NCBI RefSeq assembly: GCF_015163075.1
Contig: NZ_JADDXU010000015.1
Span: 124,001 to 188,000 of the forward strand
Direction: 5' to 3'
DNA length: 64,000 nt
DNA from: Streptomyces justiciae
Lineage (GTDB): Bacteria > Actinomycetota > Actinomycetes > Streptomycetales > Streptomycetaceae
Position numbers and translations under genes: made by a program. The stretch's first letter is position 1; the number at the start of each line of letters is the position of its first letter. The notes under the pieces were generated by a model. That model did not search any database, was not told where the DNA came from, and saw nothing but the letters and a program-made list of their open reading frames with translations. Below are positions 54,205 through 64,000 of this stretch, one piece after another.

Positions 54205-55565
54205 TCACCGCGCCCTGGCCGAGTCGAAGCCGCCCCCTTGAGGGGCTGGTGCAGGGAGGCGAAGAGTGAAGTGGGCACCGGGAGTGGCGGCGTTGAGGGT
54301 GAGGGTGCCGCGGTGGAGCGTGGTGATGCGGTGGGCGATGGCGAGGCCGAGGCCTGCGCCGCCGGCGTCGCGGGTGCGGGCTTCGTCGAGGCGGGTGAAG
54401 CGCTCGAAGATGCGTTGGTGGTCTTCGAGGGGGATGCCGGGGCCGTCGTCCTGGACGTCCAGGGCGACGGTCTGGTCGTCGAGGTGGTGGGTCAGGCGGA
54501 CGGTGACGGTGCTGTTGGCGTGGCGTTCGGCGTTGTCGAGGAGGTTGCCCAGTACGCGGGCGAGAAGGCTGCTGCTGCCGTGCACGGTGAGGGGGCCGGG
54601 CTCGATCTGCGGGACGAGAGTGAGATGGACCGGTAGGCGGCGGCGGGCGAGTTCGTCGCGGACGAGCTCGTCCAGGTCGAAGAGGCGGCTGTTGGGCGGT
54701 TCGGTGGTGGTGGCGTCGAGGCGGGCGAGCAGGAGCAGGTCGGTGGCGAGGTGCTGAAGGCGCAGGGTGTCGCCGAGGGCGTCGGTGACGACTTGTGGCC
54801 AGTGGGCGTTCTCGGGCCGGTTCAGGGCAAGTTCAAGTTCGGCACGCAACGCGGCGAGGGGGGTGCGCAGTTCGTGGGAGGCGTCGGCGACGAACCGGCG
54901 CTGCTGGGTGACCGCGGCCTCGAGCCGGTCGAGGGTGTCGTTCATGGTGTTGGCGAGGCGTGCGATTTCGTTTCCTGCCCGGGGGACGGGGACGCGCCGG
55001 TCGAGGTGATGGGCGCTGAGGTCGGCGAATTCGGAACGGATGGCCTCGATCGGACGCAGTACCCGGCCGACCGCCAGCCATGTGCTGCCCGTGACCAACA
55101 GGGTGAGCCCCAGGGTGCCTCCGGTGAGGGACCACATGAGGGTGTTCAACCGGGTCTGGTAGACATCGAGGGAGTGAATCACCTGCATGTCCCCGTCGAA
55201 GTGGCCTCGCATGGGCGGGGATTCCTGGGGGTCGGTCCACGGTATGAGCGACAGGGCAGGTATGAGTCCTTCGTCTGAATCGCCTACCGCGAGGCAGATC
55301 GTGAATCTATGTTCGCCTTCGGTCATGTCGAGCATCGGATGCCGGGTACAGGGAGGGGCGGCTCCCGGCGTGTAACCACCCGGTGGACTGAGAGAGGACG
55401 TCTTCTCCTGGGCCTCCTGGAAGAGCGTCATCTTGACGGTCATACCGACCGCGACAGCGCCTGCGGCCAGGGGGACCAAGGTGATGCCGGCGGTGAGCAG
55501 GGTGAGGCGCATCCGCATGGTGCCGGGCCGCAGTCGGCGCCATAGTGCCCGGAGACGGGGCCGCT

Positions 55566-55569
<4 letters not shown>
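54205..55569 (-). CDS. Sensor histidine kinase of the repeat-peptide locus
   Basis: A 454-residue kinase from an ATG at 55569 that overlaps the response-regulator stop as ATGA. Membrane helices lie at about 22-44 and 147-167, enclosing a 100-residue outside domain with two cysteines (Cys74, Cys92). A HAMP domain (168-220) leads to HisKA with His232 in FVADASHELRTPLAALRAEL. The catalytic domain has DNAERHA, DDGPGI and AGGAGLGLAI motifs. Together with the regulator it is divergent from the repeat-protein operon and could sense the exported product or an envelope signal. Confidence 0.93.
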
Positions 55570-56249
<680 letters not shown>

Positions 56250-56276
56250 GCCTATCAGGATCACCCATGACAGCAC

Positions 56277-56754
56277 CCAGCTTCCTGAAGATGCCTTCAG
56301 GATCCTTCAGAGTCCTCACAGCTGTCTCGTGGCACTGTTGCTGCCGAGCAACGAGGGAAACTGCCGGGCGATCCAACCACCCACCCGCTCCGGCACCCGT
56401 GGCATGTGTCATTTACGCATCCGTGCAGGAAGACGATGCTTCGGGTCTTCCCTCGTTGCTCGAACAGTCCGCTGTTGAGCGTCAGTTGGCTCCTGTTGTC
56501 TGCGCAACCTGAACAGTTATAGGGACACCCCGAGTTGGGTGTCGAGCACAGTAGCCACCGGGTACTGCGCTGTGTCCGGCGGGCCGCGGTGGTCGGCGAT
56601 GAGAGCGGTTCGGTGTGGGACACCGGGTTCTCGTGCCGCTCAGGAAGCCAAGGCCGAAAACCGGGACTGGCAAGAAGGGGCCCCGGCTGACGTGCAGCGC
56701 CCTTCGTTCGCATCAGTTCTGACAACACGCATCGTCGTCGAAAGGACTTCACAC
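56277..56754. promoter_or_regulatory. Divergent regulatory region with OmpR-type direct repeats
   Basis: At 56281-56320 CTTCAG occurs at 56295 and 56305, with a related CTCACA at 56315, all at 10-bp period, and CTTCCTGAAG begins the series. OmpR-type regulators bind such in-phase direct repeats. The site lies 32-71 bp before the response-regulator gene and about 430 bp before the repeat-protein gene. The remaining sequence to 56754 has no recognised gene and should hold the repeat-operon promoter and a long leader. Confidence 0.5.
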
Positions 56755-57459
56755 ATGAGCGCACTGACGATGGAGTCTGCAGAGGGCATTGACTCCCGCA
56801 CACCCGACCTGGGCACACCCGCCTTTCACCCCGCCACGTTGAAGGGCACCATCGGGGTCGGTACCCGCAGGCCCGTGCACCACCGTGCCACCGCGAAGAA
56901 CGGCGGGATCGGCGTCGGTTCGCGTAGGTCGGTCCGCTATCCCGCCACGGCGAAGGGCGGCATCGGCATCGGCACCCGCAGGGCCGTCCGCTACCTTGCC
57001 ACCGTGAAGGGCGGTCCGAGTACGGGTACCCGCAGGTCGTTCCGGGGCTCCGTCACGTTCAACGGCAGCGGCGGTGGCATCGGTTCCCACCGGGCCCTCC
57101 GCTGTCCCGCCTCGTTGAAGGGCGGTGGCATTGGTGTCGGGACCCGCAGGGCCGTCCGCCACCTTGCCACCGCGAAGGGCGGGATCGGTGTGGGCTCCCG
57201 CCGGTCGGTGCGCTACCTCGCCGCGTTGAAGACCGGCGGGATTGGTGTCGGGACCCGCAGGGCTGTCCGCTACCCGACCACGGCGAAGGGCGGGATCGGT
57301 ATCGGTACCCGCATGGTCACCCGGGTCCTTGAGAGCGCGAACGGCTCTCCGGGCGTCGATTCCCGCCGCTCTGCCGGTTGTTCAGTCGCCTCGAGTGGCG
57401 GCGTCGGTATGACGGAGCGCTCCCGCAGGTCCATCGCTGTCGGCCCGAGCGGCAGGTAG
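56755..57459 (+). CDS. Multi-repeat Arg/Gly-rich protein, possible multi-core peptide precursor
   Basis: A 234-residue protein with GAAAGGA 8 nt before its ATG. Residues 1-30 (acidic and hydrophobic, MSALTMESAEGIDSRTPDLG then TPAFHPATLK) look like a leader. Residues 31-234 are about ten or eleven tandem units of 18 residues, best consensus GGIGVGTRRAVRYLATAK. Copies at 50, 68, 124, 142 and 161 are nearly identical; those at 86 and 107 and the last three are diverged. No signal peptide, no membrane segment, few cysteines. I know no family with this repeat. The neighbours (GNAT, MFS, two-component system) suggest a ribosomal peptide cut at Lys-Gly-Gly junctions, but this is inference; a basic structural or nucleic-acid-binding protein is an alternative. 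Confidence 0.75.
   Translation: MSALTMESAEGIDSRTPDLGTPAFHPATLKGTIGVGTRRPVHHRATAKNGGIGVGSRRSVRYPATAKGGIGIGTRRAVRYLATVKGGPSTGTRRSFRGSVTFNGSGGGIGSHRALRCPASLKGGGIGVGTRRAVRHLATAKGGIGVGSRRSVRYLAALKTGGIGVGTRRAVRYPTTAKGGIGIGTRMVTRVLESANGSPGVDSRRSAGCSVASSGGVGMTERSRRSIAVGPSGR
56845..57456 (+). repeat. 54-bp coding tandem repeats in the peptide precursor
   Basis: Units of 54 bp begin at about 56845, 56902, 56956, 57010, 57124, 57178, 57235, 57289, 57343 and 57397. Short insertions of 3 bp (one residue) separate some units, and one unit near 57070 is shortened. The core GGCGGGATCGGTGT recurs with silent changes, so the repeats are kept at protein level and are not simply recent DNA copies. Confidence 0.85.
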
Positions 57460-57505
57460 CGGGCGGCCGGCTCTGGTTGGTGGCGGCTGCAGGGAGGGGA
57501 GTGGG

Positions 57506-58084
57506 ATGGGAAGTGCGCCGGTGGTGGTGGATCGGTGGGAGGGCCTGGAATGCGCCGCGCAGCTCGATGTGGTGCTGCCGATGTACAAGGAGGTGTGGGT
57601 CGAGCCGCCGTACTGCGAGGGCGTGAAAGGGATCGCTGACTTCATCGACCGCTTCGCGCAGGAAGTTCGGCTCCCCCGCGCCCGGCTGGTCATCGCCCGC
57701 TGCGGTACCCAGCCCGTCGGCTACGCCTTCGGCTATCCGCTGCCGCCGGACACCGGCTGGTGGAAGGCCATGGAGGAGGAGCCGACGGCTGAGGTCGCGG
57801 CCGAGACCGGCGAGCGCACGCTGGCGATCGTGGAACTCGCCGTGCGTGCCGAATGGCGCAGACAGGGAGTGGCCGCGCGGCTGCATGCCGGTCTTCTGGA
57901 CGGTTTGGGTGTGGAGCGTGTGGCGTTGGCGATGCGGCCCGAGCCTGAGGCGGCGCCGGCGCATGCCGCCTACGCCGCGTGGGGTTATCGCCAGGTCGGT
58001 CGCTGGCGGCCGGCCGATGGTGAGCCCGTCTCGCACATCATGCTGCTGACCCTTCCGGTGGCCGCGGCCCCGGCGAACCGGTGA
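57506..58084 (+). CDS. GNAT-family acyltransferase
   Basis: A 192-residue protein starting at an ATG at 57506 with GGGAGGGGAG upstream, 46 bp after the repeat-protein stop. The GNAT acetyl-CoA motif is at about 107-127 (IVELAVRAEWRRQGVAARLH, R-R-x-G-V-A), and the C-terminal AHAAYAAWGYRQVGRW is the usual last strand. It could acylate lysine, arginine-derived or N-terminal amines of the neighbouring peptide, or a small molecule for self-protection. The close spacing suggests co-transcription with the repeat protein. Confidence 0.9.
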   Translation: MGSAPVVVDRWEGLECAAQLDVVLPMYKEVWVEPPYCEGVKGIADFIDRFAQEVRLPRARLVIARCGTQPVGYAFGYPLPPDTGWWKAMEEEPTAEVAAETGERTLAIVELAVRAEWRRQGVAARLHAGLLDGLGVERVALAMRPEPEAAPAHAAYAAWGYRQVGRWRPADGEPVSHIMLLTLPVAAAPANR

Positions 58085-58310
58085 CCGGGCATGCGACGGC
58101 AGCCGCCCACGGCCCGCGGGGTGCTGCCCTGGGGGAGCGCTGGCACAGCGCGTCGACGCGGTCAACGGTGAAGCGGCGAGTGGCGAACCAGACGCCTGCC
58201 GGTCGTGGCTGCGGCAGGGACAGGCTGCAGAGGCGGAGGGCGAGGCGAGGCACCGGAGCTGATGGCCTCGGCGCGTGCGCCACGCCGGACCGTGCCGGCG
58301 GAGCGGGGCG

Positions 58311-59621
58311 ATGACCAGGGCCGGTGCGGAGGCGGGCCGCCGGTGGGGGAGTGCCGTAGGAGTTCCGCGGCAGGTGAGTCTGCTGCGGGAGCGAGGGTTT
58401 CGCCTGTACTGGAGTGCGCAGAGCGTCTCGCTGGTCGGGGACGAGATCAATATTCTGGCGATACCGCTGGCCGCTGTGGTGCTGCTGGACGCAGGGGCGG
58501 CGGAGATGGGGTGGCTCACGGCGCTGGCGCTGCTGCCCTCGCTGCTGCTGTCGATCCCCGGCGGAGCGTGGGCGGACCGGCAGACCAGCCGGCGCCGGGC
58601 GATGATCGTGGCGGACCTGGGGCGGTTCGCTGCCGTGGCCTCCGTGCCGCTGGCGTACGCGTGGGGGACGCTGACGCTCGCCCACCTGTTCGTGACAGAG
58701 CTTGTCGTCGGGGCGCTGACCGTCTTGTTCCGGGTCTGCAATCACCACGTGTACGCCTCCGTCGTGGCCCCGGAGCGGTATGTGGACGGCAACGCACTGC
58801 TCTCCGGGAGCCGTTCGGCGGCCGCGGTCGCCGGCCCGAGTACGGGCGGGGCCCTGGTCCAGGCACTGTCCGCGCCGTTCGCCCTGCTGGTGGACGCCGT
58901 CACATACCTGGTGTCGGCGCTCTGTCTGGGAGGCATCCGGGCGCAGGAGGCGCCACCCGCAGCCCGTGGCGAGAGCGGGCTCGCGGACGGACTGCGATGG
59001 GTGAAAGCCAACCGCACGCCCGCCCTGCTGCTGGCGGGGGTCGCGATGCTGAGCCTGTGCCACACCTTCCTGATGACCTTGTTCGTGCTGTACGGGACCA
59101 CCGTGCTGGGTCTGGGGCCCGGGGTGCTGGGGGCGGTGTTCGCCGCGTTCGGGCTCGGCGGCCTGGCCGGCGCCTACGTCGCGCCGCGCGCGGTGCGACG
59201 CATAGGCCTCGGCCCCACCGTTGTGACCGGCTTCGTGGGCTTCAGCCTGCCCCTGCTCCTCGTACCGCTGGCCGACGGCCCCATGCCACTGGTGATCGCA
59301 GCCGTGTCCGCCGCGCAGCTCGGCGCCGGCTGTGGGGTGACCGTCCTGGACATCGCCGCCAACAGTTACCTGATCGCCGTCATCCCGCCCACGCTCCGCT
59401 CCCGGGTGATGGGCGTGGTGCAGACCGCCAACTTCGGTGTCCGCCCCGTCGGCGCGGTACTGGCCGGCATCCTGGGCAGCGTGCTCGGTCTGCGGCCCAC
59501 CTTGTGGATCGGCACCGTGGGTGCCGTGCTGAGCGTGCTGTGGATCACCGCGTCCGGGGTGCCCCGGGTCCGGAAACCGCCCGGCAGCGCTGTAGCCACC
59601 CCCAGGAGGGCGAGCAGCTGA
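58311..59621 (+). CDS. MFS exporter
   Basis: A 436-residue transporter with 12 predicted membrane helices; the ATG at 58311 has GGAGCGGGG upstream. RGFRLYWSAQSVSLVGDEIN is the N-terminal signature of the EntS/MFS_3 exporter group, GGAWADRQTSRRR the loop 2-3 motif. Members of this group export siderophores and peptides. It follows the GNAT gene by 226 bp on the same strand and is the candidate exporter for the repeat-derived product. Confidence 0.9.
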   Translation: MTRAGAEAGRRWGSAVGVPRQVSLLRERGFRLYWSAQSVSLVGDEINILAIPLAAVVLLDAGAAEMGWLTALALLPSLLLSIPGGAWADRQTSRRRAMIVADLGRFAAVASVPLAYAWGTLTLAHLFVTELVVGALTVLFRVCNHHVYASVVAPERYVDGNALLSGSRSAAAVAGPSTGGALVQALSAPFALLVDAVTYLVSALCLGGIRAQEAPPAARGESGLADGLRWVKANRTPALLLAGVAMLSLCHTFLMTLFVLYGTTVLGLGPGVLGAVFAAFGLGGLAGAYVAPRAVRRIGLGPTVVTGFVGFSLPLLLVPLADGPMPLVIAAVSAAQLGAGCGVTVLDIAANSYLIAVIPPTLRSRVMGVVQTANFGVRPVGAVLAGILGSVLGLRPTLWIGTVGAVLSVLWITASGVPRVRKPPGSAVATPRRASS

Positions 59622-59886
59622 GTGCCGGTGCGGCTAGACCCCAGCCCCAGAATCTCTCGCCATCAACGTCGTCTCTGTGCCTGAAGGTGGCTAGTGGCGG
59701 ATCACGGCGGGACCTGGGCAACCAGCCCCGACGGCGCGGAGACCTGGTACGACCTGAGAATCCCGAAAGGTGGGGCCTGATGGGCGCGGTGACGGTTGAC
59801 GTAGCCGGCCAGCTGTTGAGCTGTCGGGTATCCAACGATCACGAGACGGCGATGATGCTTCTCGCCGGCCTTCGTCGCTCCCTCGC
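59622..59886. other. No gene seen
   Basis: Spacer between the MFS gene and a transposase remnant. A minus-strand piece (YVNRHRAHQAPPFGILRSYQ) is unidentified. Confidence 0.3.
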
Positions 59887-60265
59887 TCACGATGCCATCA
59901 CCGACGAGCTCCCCCGCGACCAGTCCAGGTTCTTCGCCGACCGCAGCTTCCGCAGCACCATCAGGTGCAGCTGATCCCACACGCCCGCCTCGTTCCACGC
60001 CGCCAGGCGACGCCAACAAGTCATACCCGAGCCGAAACCCAGCTCCTGGGGCAGGTACTCCCACTGGATCCCGGTATGCAGCACGAACAGGATCCCGCAC
60101 AGCGCTTGCCGGTCCGGAACCCGAGGCCGGCCCGCCACCCACTTCGGACCCGGTTCGGGCAACAACGGCTCGATCAACGACCACAGTTCGTCCGAGACGA
60201 TCCACGGCCTCGGCTGGTGCTTCCCCACGACCGAACCAACGAACCACCGCACCGACAGCCACCTG
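59887..60265 (-). pseudogene. N-terminal half of an IS5-family transposase
   Basis: The minus strand reads GKHQPRPWIVSDELWSLIEP then LLPEPGPKWVAGRPRVPDRQ and ALCGILFVLHTGIQWEYLPQ with MTCWRRLAAWNEAGVWDQLH. This is the orfA-type N-terminus of IS5/IS1182-like transposases. The catalytic orfB part that should follow LDWSR is missing and replaced by a stop. Confidence 0.75.
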
Positions 60266-61199
60266 ATCAACTGACTTCTGTTAGGACCTCTAAGTCCTTG
60301 GCGTGTTGCGGAGTTCATCCGTGAACTCATCGATGCCAAAAGGAGCCCGCCGCCACAAGGATATGTCTCTGACCAGGCATTCCGTCCGCTGCCAGGCAGC
60401 TCGCCTGTCTCTCGGGATACCGCTCGGCGGCGACCGTTGATCAGAGGCGACCCTGAACTGGCGGGCGGTCAAGAGGTGATCAATGGTGAGCGTTCACGGC
60501 GGTGGCCTCCTGGCCCGAAGGCTCTCGGATGTGCTTGGAGCGAGTGGCCGAGCCGGAGATGACCCTCGTGAACGGTGCCACTGTCCACCTCGCACGGTCT
60601 TGCTGTGGAACGTTCGTCGCGGGCAGGGAGGCGAGGTGGAGTAAACGTTTGTGCCCGCACTGCGTCTACCGCGTCAGCTCTTTCCGGTGACGGCTTGATG
60701 GTGAGCGTGGATCACTGTGCGGTTGACCTGGTGCGATGCGTCCGTGGTGGTGAAGGCGGCGGGCGAGGTCGAGCCTGTGTGGAGTCCGGCCATTGACCGC
60801 AAGGACATGGGTGGTTAGCTTGTGGAATACGTTTACTGAAGGTTTCCACCTCGTTTCCCCTACCCCATGCTCCTGAAGCAGGAGACCTATGTCCGGATCC
60901 GTGCTGTCCCGAGCTGTGTCGGCTACAGACCCGGCGCATCTCTCCCAGTTCCTCCCCGAGCCGTTCATAGTGCGGTCGCAGGGCACGGCTGCTCCCGCTC
61001 CGTGGTCCGTCCTGCACACCGCGGCCTGCGCACCCGGCCGGATGGACGACGCGATACCGCCGGCGGGGAGGCAGTTGTTCGGATTCCGCTCGCGCTCCCG
61101 AACCGGGTGGGCCTGCCCAGTACCCGGTGACCATGATCCCGGCGGCAAGTTCGGGCGTCGCGTCGGGAGCGTCGGCGCCTCCCAAGCTGGCCGCCGAGT
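60266..61199. other. Decayed stretch with two possible LacI-type sites
   Basis: No intact gene. A small frame at 60540-60690 has paired cysteines (SCCGTF, LCPHC), possibly a zinc-finger scrap. Palindrome-like sites AAACGTTT at 60623 and ATACGTTTACT at 60826 resemble LacI-family operators. No other structure is clear. Confidence 0.35.
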
Positions 61200-61672
61200 G
61201 CCGGGGTCGCTGAGGCTGTTCGACGGCGCCGTTGCTCTTCGCGACTCGTACGTAGACGACGCCGAAGCGCGGAGCAGGGGGCCGGGCGCTCCTGCTGGAC
61301 GGTCTATCGCACTCCAACGGGATCGTCGGCCCTGCGTGCCCCCATGACCGCGCAGACCCACCGGTCACTCGACCGCCGGCGCCCGCCGGTCATCCCCGAC
61401 GGCGCGGTGTGCCAACTGATCGGGACGCGCCGACCGCGGAACTAGACGGACGGATCAGCCTGGTGCCCAACGTGACCGATCCCGAACCGCTCCCCTCCGG
61501 CTCGCCCGTGTACGACCTGCCGAACGTCTTCCTCGCCTCCCGAATCGCCGGTGCTCTCGGCAAGAAGCCGGAACCTCTCGGGCGCACCGTCGTGACGGAA
61601 CTGGCCCTGCTCAACGCAGGCATGCCGCTCGCCCACACCGCGGCCAAGGTCGACCTCGACATCCGAGCCTGA
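61200..61672 (+). pseudogene. Remnant of a D-2-hydroxyacid dehydrogenase
   Basis: Three frames in turn give LRLFDGAVALRDSYVDDAEA, then ACPHDRADPPVTR, and finally AELDGRISLVPNVTDPEPLP with YDLPNVFLASRIAGALGKKP and ELALLNAGMPLAHTAAKVDL. This follows the C-terminal half of 2-hydroxyacid dehydrogenases (V-T-D-P-E-P-L-P-x-G-S-P-L-Y-x-L-P-N-V-x-L-T-P-H-x-A). The catalytic histidine position reads Arg and the frame is broken at least twice. Confidence 0.65.
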
Positions 61673-61705
61673 ACCGCGCGTGACACCGCGATCCCGTAAC
61701 TCTCC

Positions 61706-61722
61706 ACAACGTTTCACCTCCG
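61706..61722. promoter_or_regulatory. Possible LacI-type half operator
   Basis: ACAACGTTTCAC contains the half site ACGTTTCA of the common LacI-family palindrome TGAAACGTTTCA and lies about 40 bp before the large Tat-exported protein gene. Confidence 0.3.
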
Positions 61723-61754
61723 TACACCCCCTCCAACGTCGAAGGGAACACAGA

Positions 61755-64000
61755 CATGTCCGAGTCTGTTCAGCGCAGGTCGCTTCTGAAGATGACCGCG
61801 GGAGCCACAGCCGTGGGCTGGCTGTGGCAGGGCGGCAGCGCCCGGGCCGCCGAGGCCGAAGCCAGGACGGTGGCCGGACAAGCCGCCGCCGTTCCCCTCG
61901 ACACGCTCGTCCTCGGTGACCGCGACTCGGAGAGCGCGCACGGTCTTGCCGCGACCCGCTCCGACGTCGTCAGGGGCGGCCTGGACCAGACCGCCCGGGT
62001 GCTCAACGCCCCGGAAGCCGCGGGATTCTGGGGCGGCTCGCTGGCCGCGCGGATGGCCTGCAGGCCCGAGGGGGCTACCTACATCACCGTCAAGCTGTGG
62101 GGTTCGGAGCGCGGCGCCGAACTGGGTCGGCTGCAGTTGTTCGCCGAGGGCAAGCAGGTCGGGCACTACCACCTGGGGGCCGTCGACCCCCTCGACATCG
62201 CGACTGACGATCCCCGGTCGCTGGAACGCTTCTTCTTCCACACGCTGCCGCTGCCCCGCGACCTCACTGCTGGCAAGTCGTCGATCGCCCTCGAAGTCCG
62301 GGCCATGGGGAGCATCGCCGGCTACGCGAACACGGCCGACGCCTACTACAAGGACATGGAAGGCCCCAGCCGCACCATTTACCGCCTCTACACCCACGAC
62401 GAGCCCTACTTCGACACTACCGCCGATGATGTGACCGGCGCACTGCCGGCTCCGGCGATCCGGACATTGCCCGGCTCCGAGATCGTCGACACGATCAATA
62501 CCCGTGTCCTGACCCGGGCCGCGGCCGAGGCCGCCCGCACCAGTGCCCAGACCGAGCTGTGGTACCTGGACTTTCTGGCCCGCGCCTACAACATGTCCTC
62601 GACCAACGCGTACCAGAACATCGCCGTACCGCCGCAGATCGCCCGCAGCCTGGACGCCGTCTACTGGAAGTACGTGGCCGACTCCTCCGTGATGACCGGT
62701 TCCACTCAGCAGTGGATGGGGCTGGGCCGGGCCGGCCTCGTCATGCTGTGCCTCGCCGACGACCTTGAGCCGCTGCTCGATGAACCGGTCCTCGGATCGC
62801 CGTACGGACTGAGCAATCCGGGTTTCGAGTTCGGTACGACCGGCTGGAAGTCATCCACCTGGTCCGGCAGCGGCACCGCTTCCCGTGACACCACCGAGTA
62901 CCGCACCGGCCACGCCTCCGCGAAGATCACCATCCCCGGTGCCGGCACGGTCGGCTACACCACCTCGGCGAAGCTCCCGGTGGACCAGGGCACCTACACC
63001 TACGGCGCCTGGGTCAAGACCGACGGCGTGGGGAGCAACAGCGCCTACCTGGACATCCTCTTCTACGACGCCGACGGCGCCATGGTCGGCACCGACAACA
63101 AGTTCTACGCCTCGTCCGGCACTCACGACTGGGAGCACGTGACGGCCACCGTCACCACGCCCGGCACCGCCACCCAGGTCGCCGTCTCCGTCCGGCTGTC
63201 GGGCACCGGCACCGCCTGGTTCGACGACCTGACCATGACCGAGCCGGCCGGCTCCACCCACACACCGGTGACGCGCCGGGCCGCCTGGGCGCAGATGCTG
63301 CTGGGCAGCCGCGAGTACTGGCGTCGGCACATCCCGCAGTACACCAACCAGGCCATCATCTGCTCCATCGGCCTCTACCTCGCCGACCGCGGCCTGACCT
63401 GGCTCGGCTCCGCCGACGCCTGGGGCGAGACCAAAGCCCGCGACTACCTCTACCAGGCCGTCGGCCTTGTCCCCTGGCTCGGCCCGGAGACGGCGGACGG
63501 CACCCCGACCAAGCCGCTGGGCGGGTCATACCACCAGGTCACGAAGAAGGGCATCTCCAAGGAGCTGGGATACGCGGGCAGTTACGGCGAACTCCAGGAA
63601 TGGCTGTCCTTCGTGTACGACGCGGTGACCGTCATCGGCGGCGTCGAGGACAGCACGCTGCGCGACCACCTGGTCAAGATGGCCAAGGCGCGGGCGGTCT
63701 TCCGCTACCCCTCCGTGGACCGCGACGGCTACCGGACGATGCGCCTGGAGACCATGGTGGGCTGGCGTGACACCGAATATCCGGGCAAGGTCGCCTACGA
63801 CCAGGACGCCAAGTGGGACGGTCACGCGCTGAAGATGGCCGCCCAGATCAAGGACCCGGACCTGACCTCCTACGCCCAGCAGTCCCTCACCGAGGGGCAG
63901 GCGTTCCTGTCTCTGGAGGGCACCTACGAGGCGACCGTCTCCGCCCGCACCAACCTCAACCTGCTGTCCACCGCCGCCGACTACGCGTACATCAGGACCG
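61755..64000 (+). CDS. Large Tat-exported carbohydrate-active protein (partial)
   Basis: An uninterrupted frame from the ATG at 61755 (AAGGGA at 8 nt) to the window edge, 748 residues so far. The N-terminus SVQRRSLLKMTAGATAV is a Tat signal. Residues 60-215 look like a beta-sandwich (GFWGGSLAARMACRPEGATY, LQLFAEGKQVGHYHLG). Residues 355-500 resemble a CBM4/CBM9-type carbohydrate-binding module (NPGFEFGTTGWKSSTWSGSG, YTYGAWVKTDGVG, WFDDLTMTEP). Around 510-748 the Trp/Tyr-rich helical sequence (REYWRRHIPQYTNQAIICSI, MVGWRDTEYPGKVAYD) suggests an alpha/alpha-barrel lyase or hydrolase. Probably degrades a plant or algal polysaccharide; family not fixed. Confidence 0.85.

Noticed and set aside
56845..57456. 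54-bp repeats as a possible CRISPR or satellite
   Set aside because: There are no spacers, the reading frame is kept throughout and codon changes are largely silent.
57506..58084. GNAT as a plain drug-resistance acetyltransferase unrelated to the repeat protein
   Set aside because: Not excluded, but the 46-bp spacing and shared direction make co-function more likely; kept as an alternative only.

Overview
The window is high-GC actinobacterial DNA and most likely comes from a Streptomyces chromosome. The evidence is very strong GC bias at third codon positions, many GTG starts with AGGAGG-like ribosome sites, several TetR, AraC and SARP regulators, DUF4232 and PASTA lipoproteins, a secreted GH30 glycanase under a perfect CebR box, and a DmdR/IdeR-type iron box. 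The many insertion-sequence scraps and broken genes suggest an accessory region or chromosome arm. I see no rRNA, tRNA or CRISPR array.

Layout. 1-5.3 kb: edge of a crotonase gene with a TetR gene, then degraded mobile-element pieces, a methyltransferase, an unknown protein and a cupin protein. 5.4-14 kb: a large HTH/NB-ARC/TPR regulator, a DUF4232 lipoprotein, an NlpC/P60 hydrolase, a PASTA lipoprotein, a membrane protein, an AraC/GyrI regulator and several pseudogenes. 14.7-22.6 kb: CebR-boxed GH30 glycanase, Sua5-type tRNA threonylcarbamoylation enzyme, TetR/MFS divergent pair. 22.7-30.6 kb: replication-relaxation remnant, ArsR regulator, giant pentapeptide-repeat membrane protein, an IS110-family element that appears to sit in a broken gene, and a frameshifted AraC gene. 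30.7-38.8 kb: FG-GAP and lectin-like secreted proteins, PadR with a broken oxidoreductase, a nonsense-mutated metallo-beta-lactamase-fold gene, a conjugation-gene remnant, and an SDR/TetR divergent pair around a 27-bp perfect inverted repeat. 38.9-46.9 kb: SARP regulator facing a dehalogenase-like hydrolase, DUF1963 protein, epoxide-hydrolase-like protein facing an XRE-cupin regulator, and an iron-boxed ferrous-uptake locus whose FTR1 permease is a pseudogene. 47-54 kb: MMPL exporter facing a NarL-type two-component system, a methyltransferase, a DNA-polymerase remnant and an IS256-family element. 54.2-59.6 kb: OmpR-type two-component system divergent from a repeat-protein operon. 59.9-64 kb: transposase and dehydrogenase remnants, then a large Tat-exported carbohydrate-active protein that runs off the right edge.

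The best candidate for an undescribed system is 54.2-59.6 kb. A 234-residue protein has a short acidic N-terminal segment followed by about ten copies of an 18-residue Arg/Gly-rich unit (consensus near GGIGVGTRRAVRYLATAK). A GNAT acyltransferase gene and an MFS exporter gene follow on the same strand, and a membrane sensor kinase with its response regulator is transcribed divergently. This looks like a multi-core ribosomal peptide precursor with a tailoring enzyme, exporter and regulator. The peptide interpretation is inference; the repeat and gene order are read directly from the sequence.

Many regulators here face their probable target across a strong inverted repeat (positions 7764, 19881, 35475, 38153, 44401), so much of the regulatory wiring can be read from the DNA. 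Several targets are broken by small, recent-looking lesions: a 5-bp duplication, a single nonsense codon and 1-nt indels.
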